Assembly: GCA_012845835.1 (NCBI GenBank)
Contig: JABAKD010000023.1
Span: 2,863,197 to 2,927,196 of the forward strand
Source of the DNA: Undaria pinnatifida
Lineage: Eukaryota > Sar > Phaeophyceae > Laminariales > Alariaceae
DNA length: 64,000 nt
Direction of reading: 5' to 3'
Part shown: piece after piece, positions 12,701 through 24,500 of the stretch
Layout: each line of letters begins with the position of its first letter
Numbering within the stretch: the first letter of the stretch is position 1
Translations under genes and position numbers: made by a program
Notes under the pieces: model-generated
The model's input: the letters and a program-made list of their open reading frames with translations, nothing else
Database searches by the model: none
Told to the model about the DNA's origin: nothing

Positions 12701-15364
12701 ACGGTTTGTGCACGGGTATGTGTCCAACGTCAAAAGTGCCCCCCTTAGCTTCGTTGATCTAATAGCATTTTGTATCGTGATCACTATATTTTATTGAAAA
12801 TATTTAAATAAACTCCAGCTAGCTGTGAGATCGAAAAATTTGTGGAAACTCATCTTTGCAAGCTGTGAACTTTTGACCACACTACCAAGATATTGCTTGG
12901 GGTATTGCGTGCGTACCGTCTGCATGATCGCGTCCCAAATAATGCCAGGCGGGGAATTACTATCGAAGTAACGTAAGTGAGCGCGGGTACACCAAGCGTT
13001 CCTTTCAAAACACGGACGATTTGCACTCCTCTCCCTCATGCTCAATGGTGGCGAAATTGCATGACCACATCACCTCGGCTGTTGAATTTTGCAACATAAT
13101 ATATAGATTTCATACATTTCCCCGATCCCTCTTGTTCAAACGCCCCAACTTAAAAAAAAATCTTCTGGAGTAGTAAACACTACCAGCCGGCTAATATCAC
13201 CTCATTATATTTCTGTTCATCTGAAATCAAACATTCTAGGATAACATACAATACCCAACAGGTGATAAAAAGGGATGTTTCCCTGCTACAACCGTCCGAT
13301 TTGTCCACTTCAGGGATATGAAGTTTTCACGCACATACTGAAGTATCCCGCCCGCCCGCTCCCATTTCCCTACGAACTCTTTGGTTCAAACGCCCCACCT
13401 AAAATCAAAACCTGCCTGAGAGTAGTAAACACTACCAGCCAGCTGATATCACCTCATTATTTTCCAAGCCATCCATACCGCAGCTCCACCCCCCCCCCCC
13501 CCCCCCCGCGTCACCCTTTTTTTTCCCCGCCTTCTTGTTCTAACGCCCCACCTACAATCGAAATCTTCCAGAGTGATAAACACTTTTACGCAATCGGTAT
13601 GACGTCATTAGAGCATCCATGACGTAGCTCCCCCTTAACCCAACCCCCCCTCCTTCCCCAATATCCGCACTATCGCCTTGATCTAGTACCACGCGTATAC
13701 GAAACCTCTCGTACATCTATGCAACTTACAGGTGTTTGTTAAAACACCCTTTCTGCACCCCCCCCCCCCCCCCTCCCCCTCGAACGCTCCGCCCTCTCCT
13801 CACTGGTTGTACGACTTACAGGGTAGGATTTATAGTTTCCACGAACAGATTGAGCTGCCCCCCCCCTCCCGCTTGAACAAAACCAGGCCCCCACGTCCTG
13901 AAAAACGCCGCCCTCCACTCACCGGTATTCGACTTTCACGATTAACTTGATAAACTGATGCAATTCCTCCCACGGTGGTCAGATTTTTTCCCGGTTTTAT
14001 ATTTCGCGCGAACAGACTGACTAACATCACCCTGTTTGCCCTGACAGCTACACTGCAGTTCCAAAGAAAGTCGCCGATCTGAAAAATCCTTGATGAGGAC
14101 ACACAACCCGTAATTCGCGCGATCGGAATATATATCACACACAGCTTGCAAAGATGATTTTCGACAAAATCCTCGATCTCACAGCTGGAGTGTTTTTTTC
14201 AGTTTCATTTCGAAAAGCGACGTCAGAGCCACATACCGGCTCGGTAAAATCATGGAAACTACATGGTTGTTCCTATGGATTGAAATGTAACAAATTATTA
14301 ACTTTAACACGTTGTAAACCAACCCCACAGATAGTGTTCTATACCACACCCAACACCAAATCTGCTAGAATAATATGCAATACCAGGCAGGTTATACAAA
14401 GGGATGTATTCTTGCTACAACCGTCAGATTTGACCCCTTCGTAATTTTTTAGTTTCCGCACACATACTGAAGTGTCCCGCCCGCCCCCGATCCGTCTTGT
14501 TCAAACGCCCCACCTAAATCAAAATCTAAAGAAATAAACACTACCAGCCAGCTGATATCACCTCGTTTTCTTTCCAGCCATCCATGCCGTAGCTCCAGTT
14601 CATTTCCGCCCCGCCCCTTTCCCCCCCCCCCCCCCTTTGCCTCTTGTTCAAACGACCCAACTATAGTCGAAATAAGCCAGAGTGATGAACACTTCTACGC
14701 AATTGATATCACGTCATTATCTTCCTAAGAAGTCATGATCGTCATAGATACTACGTGTATATAAGAAGTCATGGATAATACGTGTAATATGTTCGACGTA
14801 GTCTTTCTTGGGTAGCAAGCGGTATAGTCGGTTTCTCCAGGCTTGAGTAATGAGACGTATGCACCGGTATTTCACCTGGCACATCGTAGACTGACTCCCG
14901 ATGACCCAGGCTACGGTAGGGGGGTCCCCTTTTGGGCTTTTTATTTCAGTGGCTAGCGGTCACTCGCGCGAGTAACCTCTTTGTTCCTATGCAATCTTAC
15001 GTTTTCTTTATGTTTTACATTGACGAAATCAATCCGCAATGCAAAGGTGACCTAAGCTGCGGCAAACCAAGTTCCTAAACCATCTTTATCCGTAGGGTAC
15101 AGAGCTACTCGTGCGAGTGGCTCAAACACACCAGTGAAAATGGGGGTACCCCCCCTACCGTAGCCTTGGTCCGATGTATATGTATATATATATACATGTG
15201 CCTGGTGAAAGCATCAATTGCGTCACCTGTTATAATATGCGTGTACCACCTTGGGGTTTCGTGTCTTTTCCGGGGGCATTCCTCAGCTCCAGAGTTACTG
15301 GAGCCTATCCTGTGACCACGGACTTGATTATGCGAGTTAATCTGAGAGCAACAAGAACAACAAG

Positions 15365-15399
<35 letters not shown>

Positions 15400-15434
15400 T
15401 ATACAACAACATCAATATACAACAACATCAATAT

Positions 15435-15504
<70 letters not shown>

Positions 15505-18500
15505 CGACAAACAATACTCGAGATCCGCGGGAAACAATCAATGCAAAAGCGTAAACCAAAATTCGCATATTTCATGATCGTCTCAACTCTAAAGAAATGC
15601 TCCTATACTTTATTAATTCGCACTTAACGCGCTATAAACCTGTGGATGATGTAAGTCTGATATCAATTGACCCCGATCACTCTATTTTGGTATATACGCT
15701 TAAACAATATCTTATTATCCGCTACTACTACTGCCCAATAAATACTCAAATGAACATCAATTTCATACGTACTATTGTATTGCATGCATATGTCGGGCTG
15801 GGTCGAGATTTCAGGTTTGTCATTATAACACCAAGAAGCAGTACTTGCTCGTTGTGGTGATGTTTTTTACTGCCGTAGTGACGTTTTGTACCGTTTCATT
15901 GTTAGCAACAGAATATGAGGCACGATGAATATATGCGACCTTTCCCCGATCAACGAAACAGAACATACAACCAGGTAGCAGATATATACCGGCTATTATC
16001 GGGTAAACCGCTAACATATCAATCAATGGTACATAATCTACTTCATACGACCGAAATCAATAATATTGGAAAGTCGATCAATTCTGACGGGCACTCCTCT
16101 TGACCCATTCGAACCCTACACTACTACGCGCTCTCGCTCCCCTGTGCTCTAGGCGGCTGCCTCTGAATAGCGCGCCAGCTCTTCTGTCGTTGCAGTCTGG
16201 GCTATCATATTTTTTCCCTTCTTTCGTGACCATCGACCAAAATCGCCTGAAAAAACAGAATCTCTTTCACGCCTTCACAACACCACTGTACTACGTAAAG
16301 TTACATTTCGCTATAATATAACCAAGAATTTTGGATTAATTTGTCACGTGTAGACCTCTTCCCTGTTGCGCAAAATATCAATGAACTACGAGCATGTCAC
16401 AAGCAGCTCCTGACCGCGTGACGTGTCGTCTCAAACTCCCAACCTACCTCTTATGAAACCCTTCCAACGTTTTTGTGAATCAGGCCAACACGGACTCTGA
16501 TAACCTCGCTTCCTCTTTCTGCCAGGCCACCTACCTCTCACATCGTGAGGTGGCCTGAGCTAACCGTATTTCTCAAAACCTACTGTGTTTGAGCGAGGTC
16601 TGCGGAACCCCCTTCAGTCCCTTCCCCTGCTTCCCGTACGTATGTCATCAAAACCCCGGACCTTCATATTTCTGTTCCCTGTATTTGCAACTCCGAAGTA
16701 CCTTGCGTCTTTAACTGGATGCCCCCCCCGATTCTTCCTGAGTGAAGCGCCAACTGCATGGGTGGGGTATCTACCGGTGCATCCTACACTCAACCGCAAC
16801 GCGGTCGCCGCTCTTGTCTTCGTGAACACTCTCCAACCTCGAGACGGGGTCTGGACTGTCAGTGGCGCCTCCCCTGGGATCTGGGGACGCACGTCGAGCA
16901 ATTCCAGCACAAATGCAAATGCCCCCATCAACACCCCCCTTACCCCCCTCTCGTTGAACAACCGCCTACGCGCAACGTGCACCAGGCCCTTTTTTTGTCG
17001 CACTTCGACGCCACGAATCTCATCTGCACTGCCGTGGCGGTCGATCTGTTCCCGAGCTCAAACTGTAGTCTTTCGCGCGAAAATATTTGGCACTCGCGTC
17101 AAAAAAACTCTGGGTGAACGTTGCCATCCGCATGTGCCCACAGCTGTGACGCTATGCACAACAGAACATATGACAGCACGAGTCCCAACCGCATGGCACG
17201 CCCACCGTCTTCTATACCATCGACTGCCTGTCGGCTTTGCGATAAAAGCGATCACGTCAGCGGTAGACTAGCCTGTGCTTTCATTTTTGACATACCGTGC
17301 GCACGGTCTATTCCCTTTCTCACAACTGCTATAATGCAGTGCGACATTGGCAACTCCCATCCTGCCAGCATTTTGTGGAAGAAGTTGGTTGCGGCTGAGT
17401 TTCGTTTAAGAGTAGACTGCCGATTGTTACGGACGGAACATTGAGACGCCATGGACCCGAGCAGATCAGACAACACTGGGGTGAGCGAGCGTGTGCAACT
17501 ACGGTTCTTTACCCTGTGCCTGTCTTTTATTTACCGAGACGTTCCACTTCACTAAATAAATTTGTTTCATGCTTTCTCTTCGGGACTGAACCGAGCGCGA
17601 GCGTTTCAACTATTCGCGCTATCATGTCCTCGTGTCCTCCCTTGTTGTCCCCTGTTCAATGCAGGGGCGCGTGCGAGCACCAGACACAGTAGAAAGGAAA
17701 AGTAGACACAATAAACGTGCATGCCGTACGTTGATCGACGGACATACTCCCTAACGCACGCAAATCAGCCGGGTTTTGCGCCGTTCAAAATATCCCTCAG
17801 GCAATCGTCATGCCCGCTGAGAATGTTCTTGGTCTATAGCACGGTGCATCGAAAATCCCCTCCCCTCTCGTTCCAATTTATTTTTCCGACCAGTCTTCAG
17901 AGTTGGTGAAATCTCTGAACTTGTCCGCCAGGTCAACCGGAGATACATTTAGTTGGTGTGCTAGGTACGCCGGGAATGTGTGTTTCAATGTGGTTCCAGC
18001 CCCGATTGATTAAAAGACGCCCGAGCATTCCCATTAGTAAGCGTGGTCGTTTGTCCCTCGCCCCCCAGAATCGCGAAATCCAAGATGCTGCTGCCGTGTT
18101 GTCATAGCGCAACAGAACTGGATCACTCTTTGTGCCCGATGTGTCTCCTTCCAGTTCAAGCATGACCCACGAAGTCACGACCGTTCCAAATGACTCTAAC
18201 AGGATGATCGTGGTAGTACAGGTTTCTCGTCGATCGGCTTTCCTTTTTAGATCTGACGTCAGTTCCTTTGGAATGTTGTACCACGAAAATCCCTTTCTCT
18301 TGACAAACATACAGCCCACTGCCTCGAAACTGGCGTCGGACAGGTAGTACCTTATTTCTGGGTTTTGTATCACCGTGTAGCCGGGGGCGCTGAGCGCCTC
18401 ACACTCGTGTAGTAGTTCGTGATCGATTTTCCACTTCCAGAAGAGAAGGTCAGTGTGAAACCTTCTTCCAAGTCCTATCGTACCTTTCTGTTTTTTTTGC

Positions 18501-21500
18501 CTCCTGACTTGTGCACCCCGATCAGCCGCAGCAACATCCACACAGACTACCTAAATGTCCGAACAACGTACGTGAGGTTCCATCACTTGCCGGACATGCT
18601 AAGGGCCGGACATGCTAAGGACGTCCCTCGCCGTCGCTTCCCTCCCGCTGTGTGGGCATTGCTTGAACGGCGATTTCTTTAACGCGCCAATCGTTTCGCG
18701 CGGAACCAAAGTTCTTAGTCTATGGTGTGGGAGCTGATAGTTGAGCCTAGCGAGTCTAACGTGGTGTCCGAGTCAGTGCTTATCTTTGGTGTGAGAAAAA
18801 GCGTTACTCCCACCTTACCCGGGCCGAACAAACGCACGTGATCTGAACGTAGAGAGGTTTACGCGTTTAAAGCTGTAGTGTCGTCGTCAGAGTGATGTAC
18901 CCTGACTTGAAACTTCTCGTTTACGTACACGGCTGTGAAGAATTGGTCGAACTCCCCTCCCCCACAGTGAGCTATACCTTTTGCGTCTTGCGTTATTGGT
19001 GTTGGTGTACGCTCTTCTCAACGCTCCACCTTTTTTACGTTTGCCATCATATAATTTCTTCCGTCTAACAACTGAGCTGGATCGATCGTGGTGTTGCAGT
19101 GCGCATGTGCGGCCGCCGCCGATATCAAGCCACAGAACCCCGGCTATCCCGACCATCCCAAAGTCGAACGAAAATCAATCACTACTAGCTCTTCTACAAT
19201 GTAGCACAAATTGTGGGCTTTGTTCGGGTCTTCCTGCACGTTCCGAGATGCATCTGATACATCGGCCTTGCTCATCAGTATCTGTTATGGAAATGTAAGC
19301 ACATAGCCAGTATGAGTCAATGTTCAGTAGCACTGCACTTGTACGTCGTAGATCATCGTCGATCTGTTATGTGTCGGTTGGCATGTAACGTCCGTATGAA
19401 TATGCGGAGGAATTACTTCCGTAGGATTCTCTGTTGCCTTGACGAGTAGGTCACTCTCTCGTGTGGATCCTTCCGGATTGTTTAGCATCGTAGCCATCCC
19501 CGTCATCTCCAGTACCCAGCCAACTTCTGGACTCCTGCATAGTCTGCGGTTTATTTGTGTGTGTTGACCACGTAAGCGCCAGTGTTTACAACATCTTTAC
19601 ATCTTCTCCTCAACATGGAAGCACTCGAGTCTTCCAGGCTATCCACTGCACAGTGTCACCAAACGCGACTAGCGTCGGGGACACAGCTTCTCTGCCACCG
19701 TGCTGGGGTATACCACAATATCCATAATAGGTTATTATGGCCTCGAGTGTGTGAGTGGGGGCCTGCGGCGACTGCGCGTCTACTACTGTCGCTGAGTAGA
19801 GAGCACACCCGTCCTCCATGATTCGCAACTTTTAGATCCTTCAGGATTTTGAAATTTTTGATTTTTTTTCACCGGGGAGCTACTGCTGGAGTCAGCGTTC
19901 TGCTAGAGGCCATACTTAGTCTCCTCTTGCTTATTGGGCCTGGACTGGTCACCTGGGCTCTCGGCTGCACGTTCTGTACGCAACTGTAGGTGTAAAGCAT
20001 TCGGGGGTGCGATTTCTAGGCGCTGACTCCGGTCGGTGAATAGAGTTGTGCAGGTTGTTGAATCTGCGCGCGGAGTGCCGATATTTCTTCTACTCGGTTC
20101 CGCGGGTTTGCAACTGACATCCGAATACCAAATCGCCTCCGCTTAAATTCTTCGCGAGGCGTAGTCTGTCCAAGACATCATCCACATACCTTGTTGCCGG
20201 CTTCGTCACGTATGTAGGTTGAGGATACGACTGCTAGCTGGTAGCCGGCCTCTGTTACAGCAACTCACACGTGCTGGCTCAAGTAAGGTTTGCGCTGAAA
20301 GACGCGTAATACTACGCAGTGCACCACGCTGTGTACCTGCAGGATCAGTCAAGTGGCCGGAGCTGACTACTCGCCACATAACCGCAGCCTTGTCAACTGC
20401 AGTTGGTCACAGCTGTGCTCACGGGAGCGCATTCGTCCGAGCGGGGGGCTTGCGTGCTTCCGGCGGACTCGGGTTACTGACTACGGCTCTGCGACCTACC
20501 TTTTACCCTACCTCTGAGTAGAGCTGCCCCACACATTTTAGGCGAGCCGGCCCGTCTCAGGTGATCGGGGCGTCTTACGGGTGCAGAGCTTTCCAATCAC
20601 ACCCAGCGCGTGTCCCTGTCTCTAAGCTAATGCGAACTCATCAAGCTCTGGTTCTGGGCTTCACGTTTTACTAGATTACATTGTACAATTCTCTAGGTCT
20701 ACCTTTCGCGTGTGGAAAGATAGCTTCGAGCACGTCATTAACATCCATGCGCCGGAGCTTCTCACGGTCTTACACGGATCGGCCCGGCAAAACCCTCTGG
20801 CTGCTACTCCGGCCGACGTTACCGCTTGGGACAAGGCCGACAGCCGCTTCAACTCCCTCGTGTTCTTCGCGACACCGACTCGACGAGGATCACCTTTCAG
20901 GCTCACCGAAAGGCGGGCACTAGCGTCGAAGGCAACGGACAGTGGGCTTGGGCGGCTCTGAACGCGCGGTTCGAGGTCCACACCCAGGAACCTCGAAGTG
21001 CGTGCCGCAAGGAGGTCTTCGCTCTCACGCACGTTGTGGGTGGTGATCCTGTTGAATTCATCTCCAAGGGATGCGAGCTCAAGCTCCGCCTCGAGACTCT
21101 GGGGGAGAAAGTATCAGACAAAGTCTACCTGGGGATATCATGCTCTCGCGCCTGACGTCTGCCCCGGAATTCCACTTTATCCGGGAGTTTCACTACCGAA
21201 ACGAATTTACATCGGTCGACTGTCTTCACAACACAGCCAACCGCTTCTTTATGGACCAGCAGTCCCGCAAGGCGGCGGAGTCCGCGGTCTCGGGCAGGGG
21301 AGGCGCGATGGCCGCGTCCATCAGCGACCAGTGCCACCGCTGCAAGGAATTTGGACTTTTCCAGCGAGGCTGTCCGAAGTCTGCGCAGCCGTCCCGACCG
21401 ACAAAAGTGAAGAAGCCAGGCAAGAAGCGCGGAAGTGGGGGGAGGGGCAGTCCAAATGGTGCTCCTTTCACCGCACGAAGACGCACAGCATTGCTAAGTG

Positions 21501-24500
21501 CAAGGCTCAGCAGGACAACTGAAACAACAAGAAGCAAGAGGAGCTTCTCGAGGGTTGGCTGCGAACCTGGCACTGCTCCAGGAAGCCGGTCTGACCAATT
21601 TCTCCCGCTTGGCGCAGCCATTTCAGGCGGCGGCGCCCCAGGCGTCTCAGGCCCCTTGGGAACCAACCACGTTCGGGTTCTCCTTCAACGCTATAGGCGC
21701 CTCTGCAGCTCCCACCGTCTCGCCGGCGGCTTCCGCATCTGCCTAATCCGCGTTGTCTGCGCGGGACCACCACTTGCTTTCCAAGTACTTCGGTGCTTTG
21801 ATGGTTTCTCCTGCGGTGGAGTCGTCGCTCGCTCCTTTTCGCTCCGACGCATGGTCCATCTTGATACTGGTGGATATCGGAGCGACGGACTATTACCTAA
21901 ATCCTGCGCCTACGCCTGGCGTGCGGGCTCACATGCATGACATTGAAGACCCTCGGATCCCGCTCCCGATCATTGCCGCTGGGCAGAATGTTTTCACGGC
22001 GTTACGACGGGGGTTCTCTTCGGCACGGTTGCCGACGACAGCGGCCACGACAGGCAAGTTTGCCTCCGTTTTTGTCTTAGTACCGGGTCTGGGGACCAAC
22101 CTCTTCTCTGTCACCGCTGCACTGTCGAATATAGTAGCCTCCCTCTTTTAACCGGACAACCCCAGGCTGGAGTCGGGGGACGTAGTCGTCCCGATGAAAA
22201 TCCGAGGAGTGGATGACACCGGCAAGATCACTTGCTCCATCACCGTGAAGCTCAACGCTGGGGATGGTGGTCGGCAGAACCTCGGGGAAGCTCCTGACGG
22301 ACTTGTCTTGCGGGTGAAGGCTGCTAGTCTCTGGCACCCGCGCATGGGGCACATCAACAGCAAGAGCTTGGATGTGTTGAGGAAGGAGGCGGCCAACGGT
22401 ATCGATTACAGCGGCGACGTGCAGGACTGCATTGCGTGCCCTCTTGGTAAGAGCTCTCAACAGCCGCACCCAAGGCTCGCCGTTTACGGCGTTTCACGCG
22501 CCTTTCAGATCGTATTCGTCGAAACACTTGGTCCCTTCACGCCTACCGCATTGGGCGGCTTCAAATACGCCGCCAGAAAGTTTGTCGACCAACACACCAA
22601 GTTGAAGGAGATCGTCCTCATGAAGGATAAGACTTTCTCGACTGACGCCCTCGAATTGTTCTACAAGGGTACCGTCATCCCCCGCAGCGAGCGCATCCAC
22701 GTGCTTAGTGCGGATAAGGGAACCGAGTTTACGAGCGCGACCTACCGACAGTAGTGCCTGGACATCGGCATCCAGCTACAATTTTGCATCGCGGAACACC
22801 CCCCAGCAGATCAGGGCGAATGACCGTGCAGGCACGACGATCATGAACATCGTGCGTTGCATGCTCGCTGATTCCACGCTGCCGAGCCTTCTCCGGGTAG
22901 ACCTGATGCACACGACGGTCTACCTGAGCAACCGGACTCCTCATGCAGCATTTCCCAATGAGACGCCGTACAAGGCGCTCAACGGCAAGGACCCGCAACT
23001 TGGTCACCATTGGGTGGTCGGGGCACGGGCGTTCGTGCATGGAGAGACGCACACCAAAAAGTTGGAAAGACGTGCGTGGGAAGGGCGGTTGGTGGGCTAC
23101 AGCCTAGACAGCAAATCCTACCGTCTCTACAACGCTCAGACGAGACGAGTGCGGGAGAGTCGCAACATCATCTTCATTAAAACGACTCCCGCGCCGCCTT
23201 CGTTGGACGAGCGTAGTTTTGACGACGGGGAGTTCACTCACGCCGACCAGAACGACATGGTCCGAGATGTGCGCAACTACACCACCAACCGCTCGGTCGA
23301 TGCGTTTCCAAAAATCATGCCGTCGGGGACCCGTCTGTTCTCGAGCTTCTCGAGGACATCTTCACCGTCAACAACCGTGACTTTGAGCTCAGCTCCGCTG
23401 ACCCTTTTCCTGCCGCCCAGGATGCGCCTGCGGACAACAGCCTTGCCTCGCCTGGAGGAGTCAGCTCTCCTTAGTCGGGTAACGGTGCACCTTCACCTGC
23501 CGCATCACCTTCCGGTCCTGCTCCAGCCGGTTCATCATCTGGTCCTGCGTCGCCGCCTGGTTCGTCGAGTATTGGTTCTGCTCCAGTTGGTGCTGCATCG
23601 CGGTGTCGTTCCGCGTGTGGGCGTGGTTCATCTTGTGGTAGGCGTGACACCCGCGGTGGCTCTTCGCGTGGTGCATCTGCGCGTGGAGGGATCACGACGC
23701 GTGGTGGACGTGGTTCGATGAGTGGGCGAGGTTCTCGTAGTGGTCGCAGCTCCATGTTAGATCCTCCTGACACCAGGATTACCCGGGCGATATCGCGCGT
23801 GCCCAACCATAAGACCCTCAGCGAGCTTCATCGGCTTCCGTACGCGTTTCCCGCGATGGGGGAGTTTCCTGACGTCGCGCACAGGGACGCCGCATTGGGA
23901 TTCACGGAATACGCATACGCCGTGTAGAGGCACTGCAACCAGACGTTCCTTGCACCATCCATGAAGCACGGGCCTCACAGGACGCAGCGAAGTGGAACGC
24001 AGCTGCCGAACGCGAGATAAAGCGCCTCAACGACCGCAAGGTTTACAAACTCGTCCCGCGCTCAGCCGTCCCTCCGGGAAGGAAGCGCATCAAATCCAAG
24101 TGGGTGTTCAAATGCAAGGCCGACGGCTCCTTCAATGGACGTATCGCGGCCCGGGGCTGGAACGAAGTTCCCGGACTCGACTGCGGTAGCACATACGCTC
24201 CGGTGTGCAGAATCCAGAGCGTGCGAATGGTGGCGTGCATCACCGTGGAGTTCAACCTCATTTCGACCAGATGGATGTCTCTACCAATTTCCTCTACGCG
24301 GACATCAAAGAACAAGTGTTCGTTGAACAACCACCCGGTTTCGAGGTCAAGGACAAGGATTGAGATGACATGGTAATGCAGCTGAAGAAGAGCCTCTACG
24401 GACTTGCTCAAAGCCCAGGCAACCGGTTTAACACCATCGATTCCGTGCTTGTCGGGATTGGATTCGTCGACCTTAAGTCAGACCCGTGCGTGTATTTGTA

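Larger units (their letters stand above)
14778..15510 (+). mobile_element. CAA-tailed retroposon, copy 1 (split by a MITE)
   Basis: The sequence up to 14903 and from 15172 to about 15365 aligns, as one piece, to the reverse complement of 46423-46710. Shared blocks include GGTATAGTCGGTTT, GAGACGTATGCACC, CATCGTAGACTGACTCCCGA and CTGTGACCACGGACTTG. The element ends in a long (CAA)n-type tail (15352-15508). A variable-length repeat tail and a 5'-truncated relative at 28.3-28.6 kb fit retroposition by a LINE-like machinery. I see no clear pol III A and B boxes, so I do not call it a SINE outright. Confidence 0.7.

Noticed and set aside
15174-15575. ORFs of poly-Thr (+) and poly-Cys (-)
   Set aside because: Artefacts of the CAA tail of the retroposon.
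16585-17271. 228-codon plus-strand ORF
   Set aside because: It is the opposite strand of the decayed DIRS tyrosine recombinase, whose motifs are readable on the minus strand.
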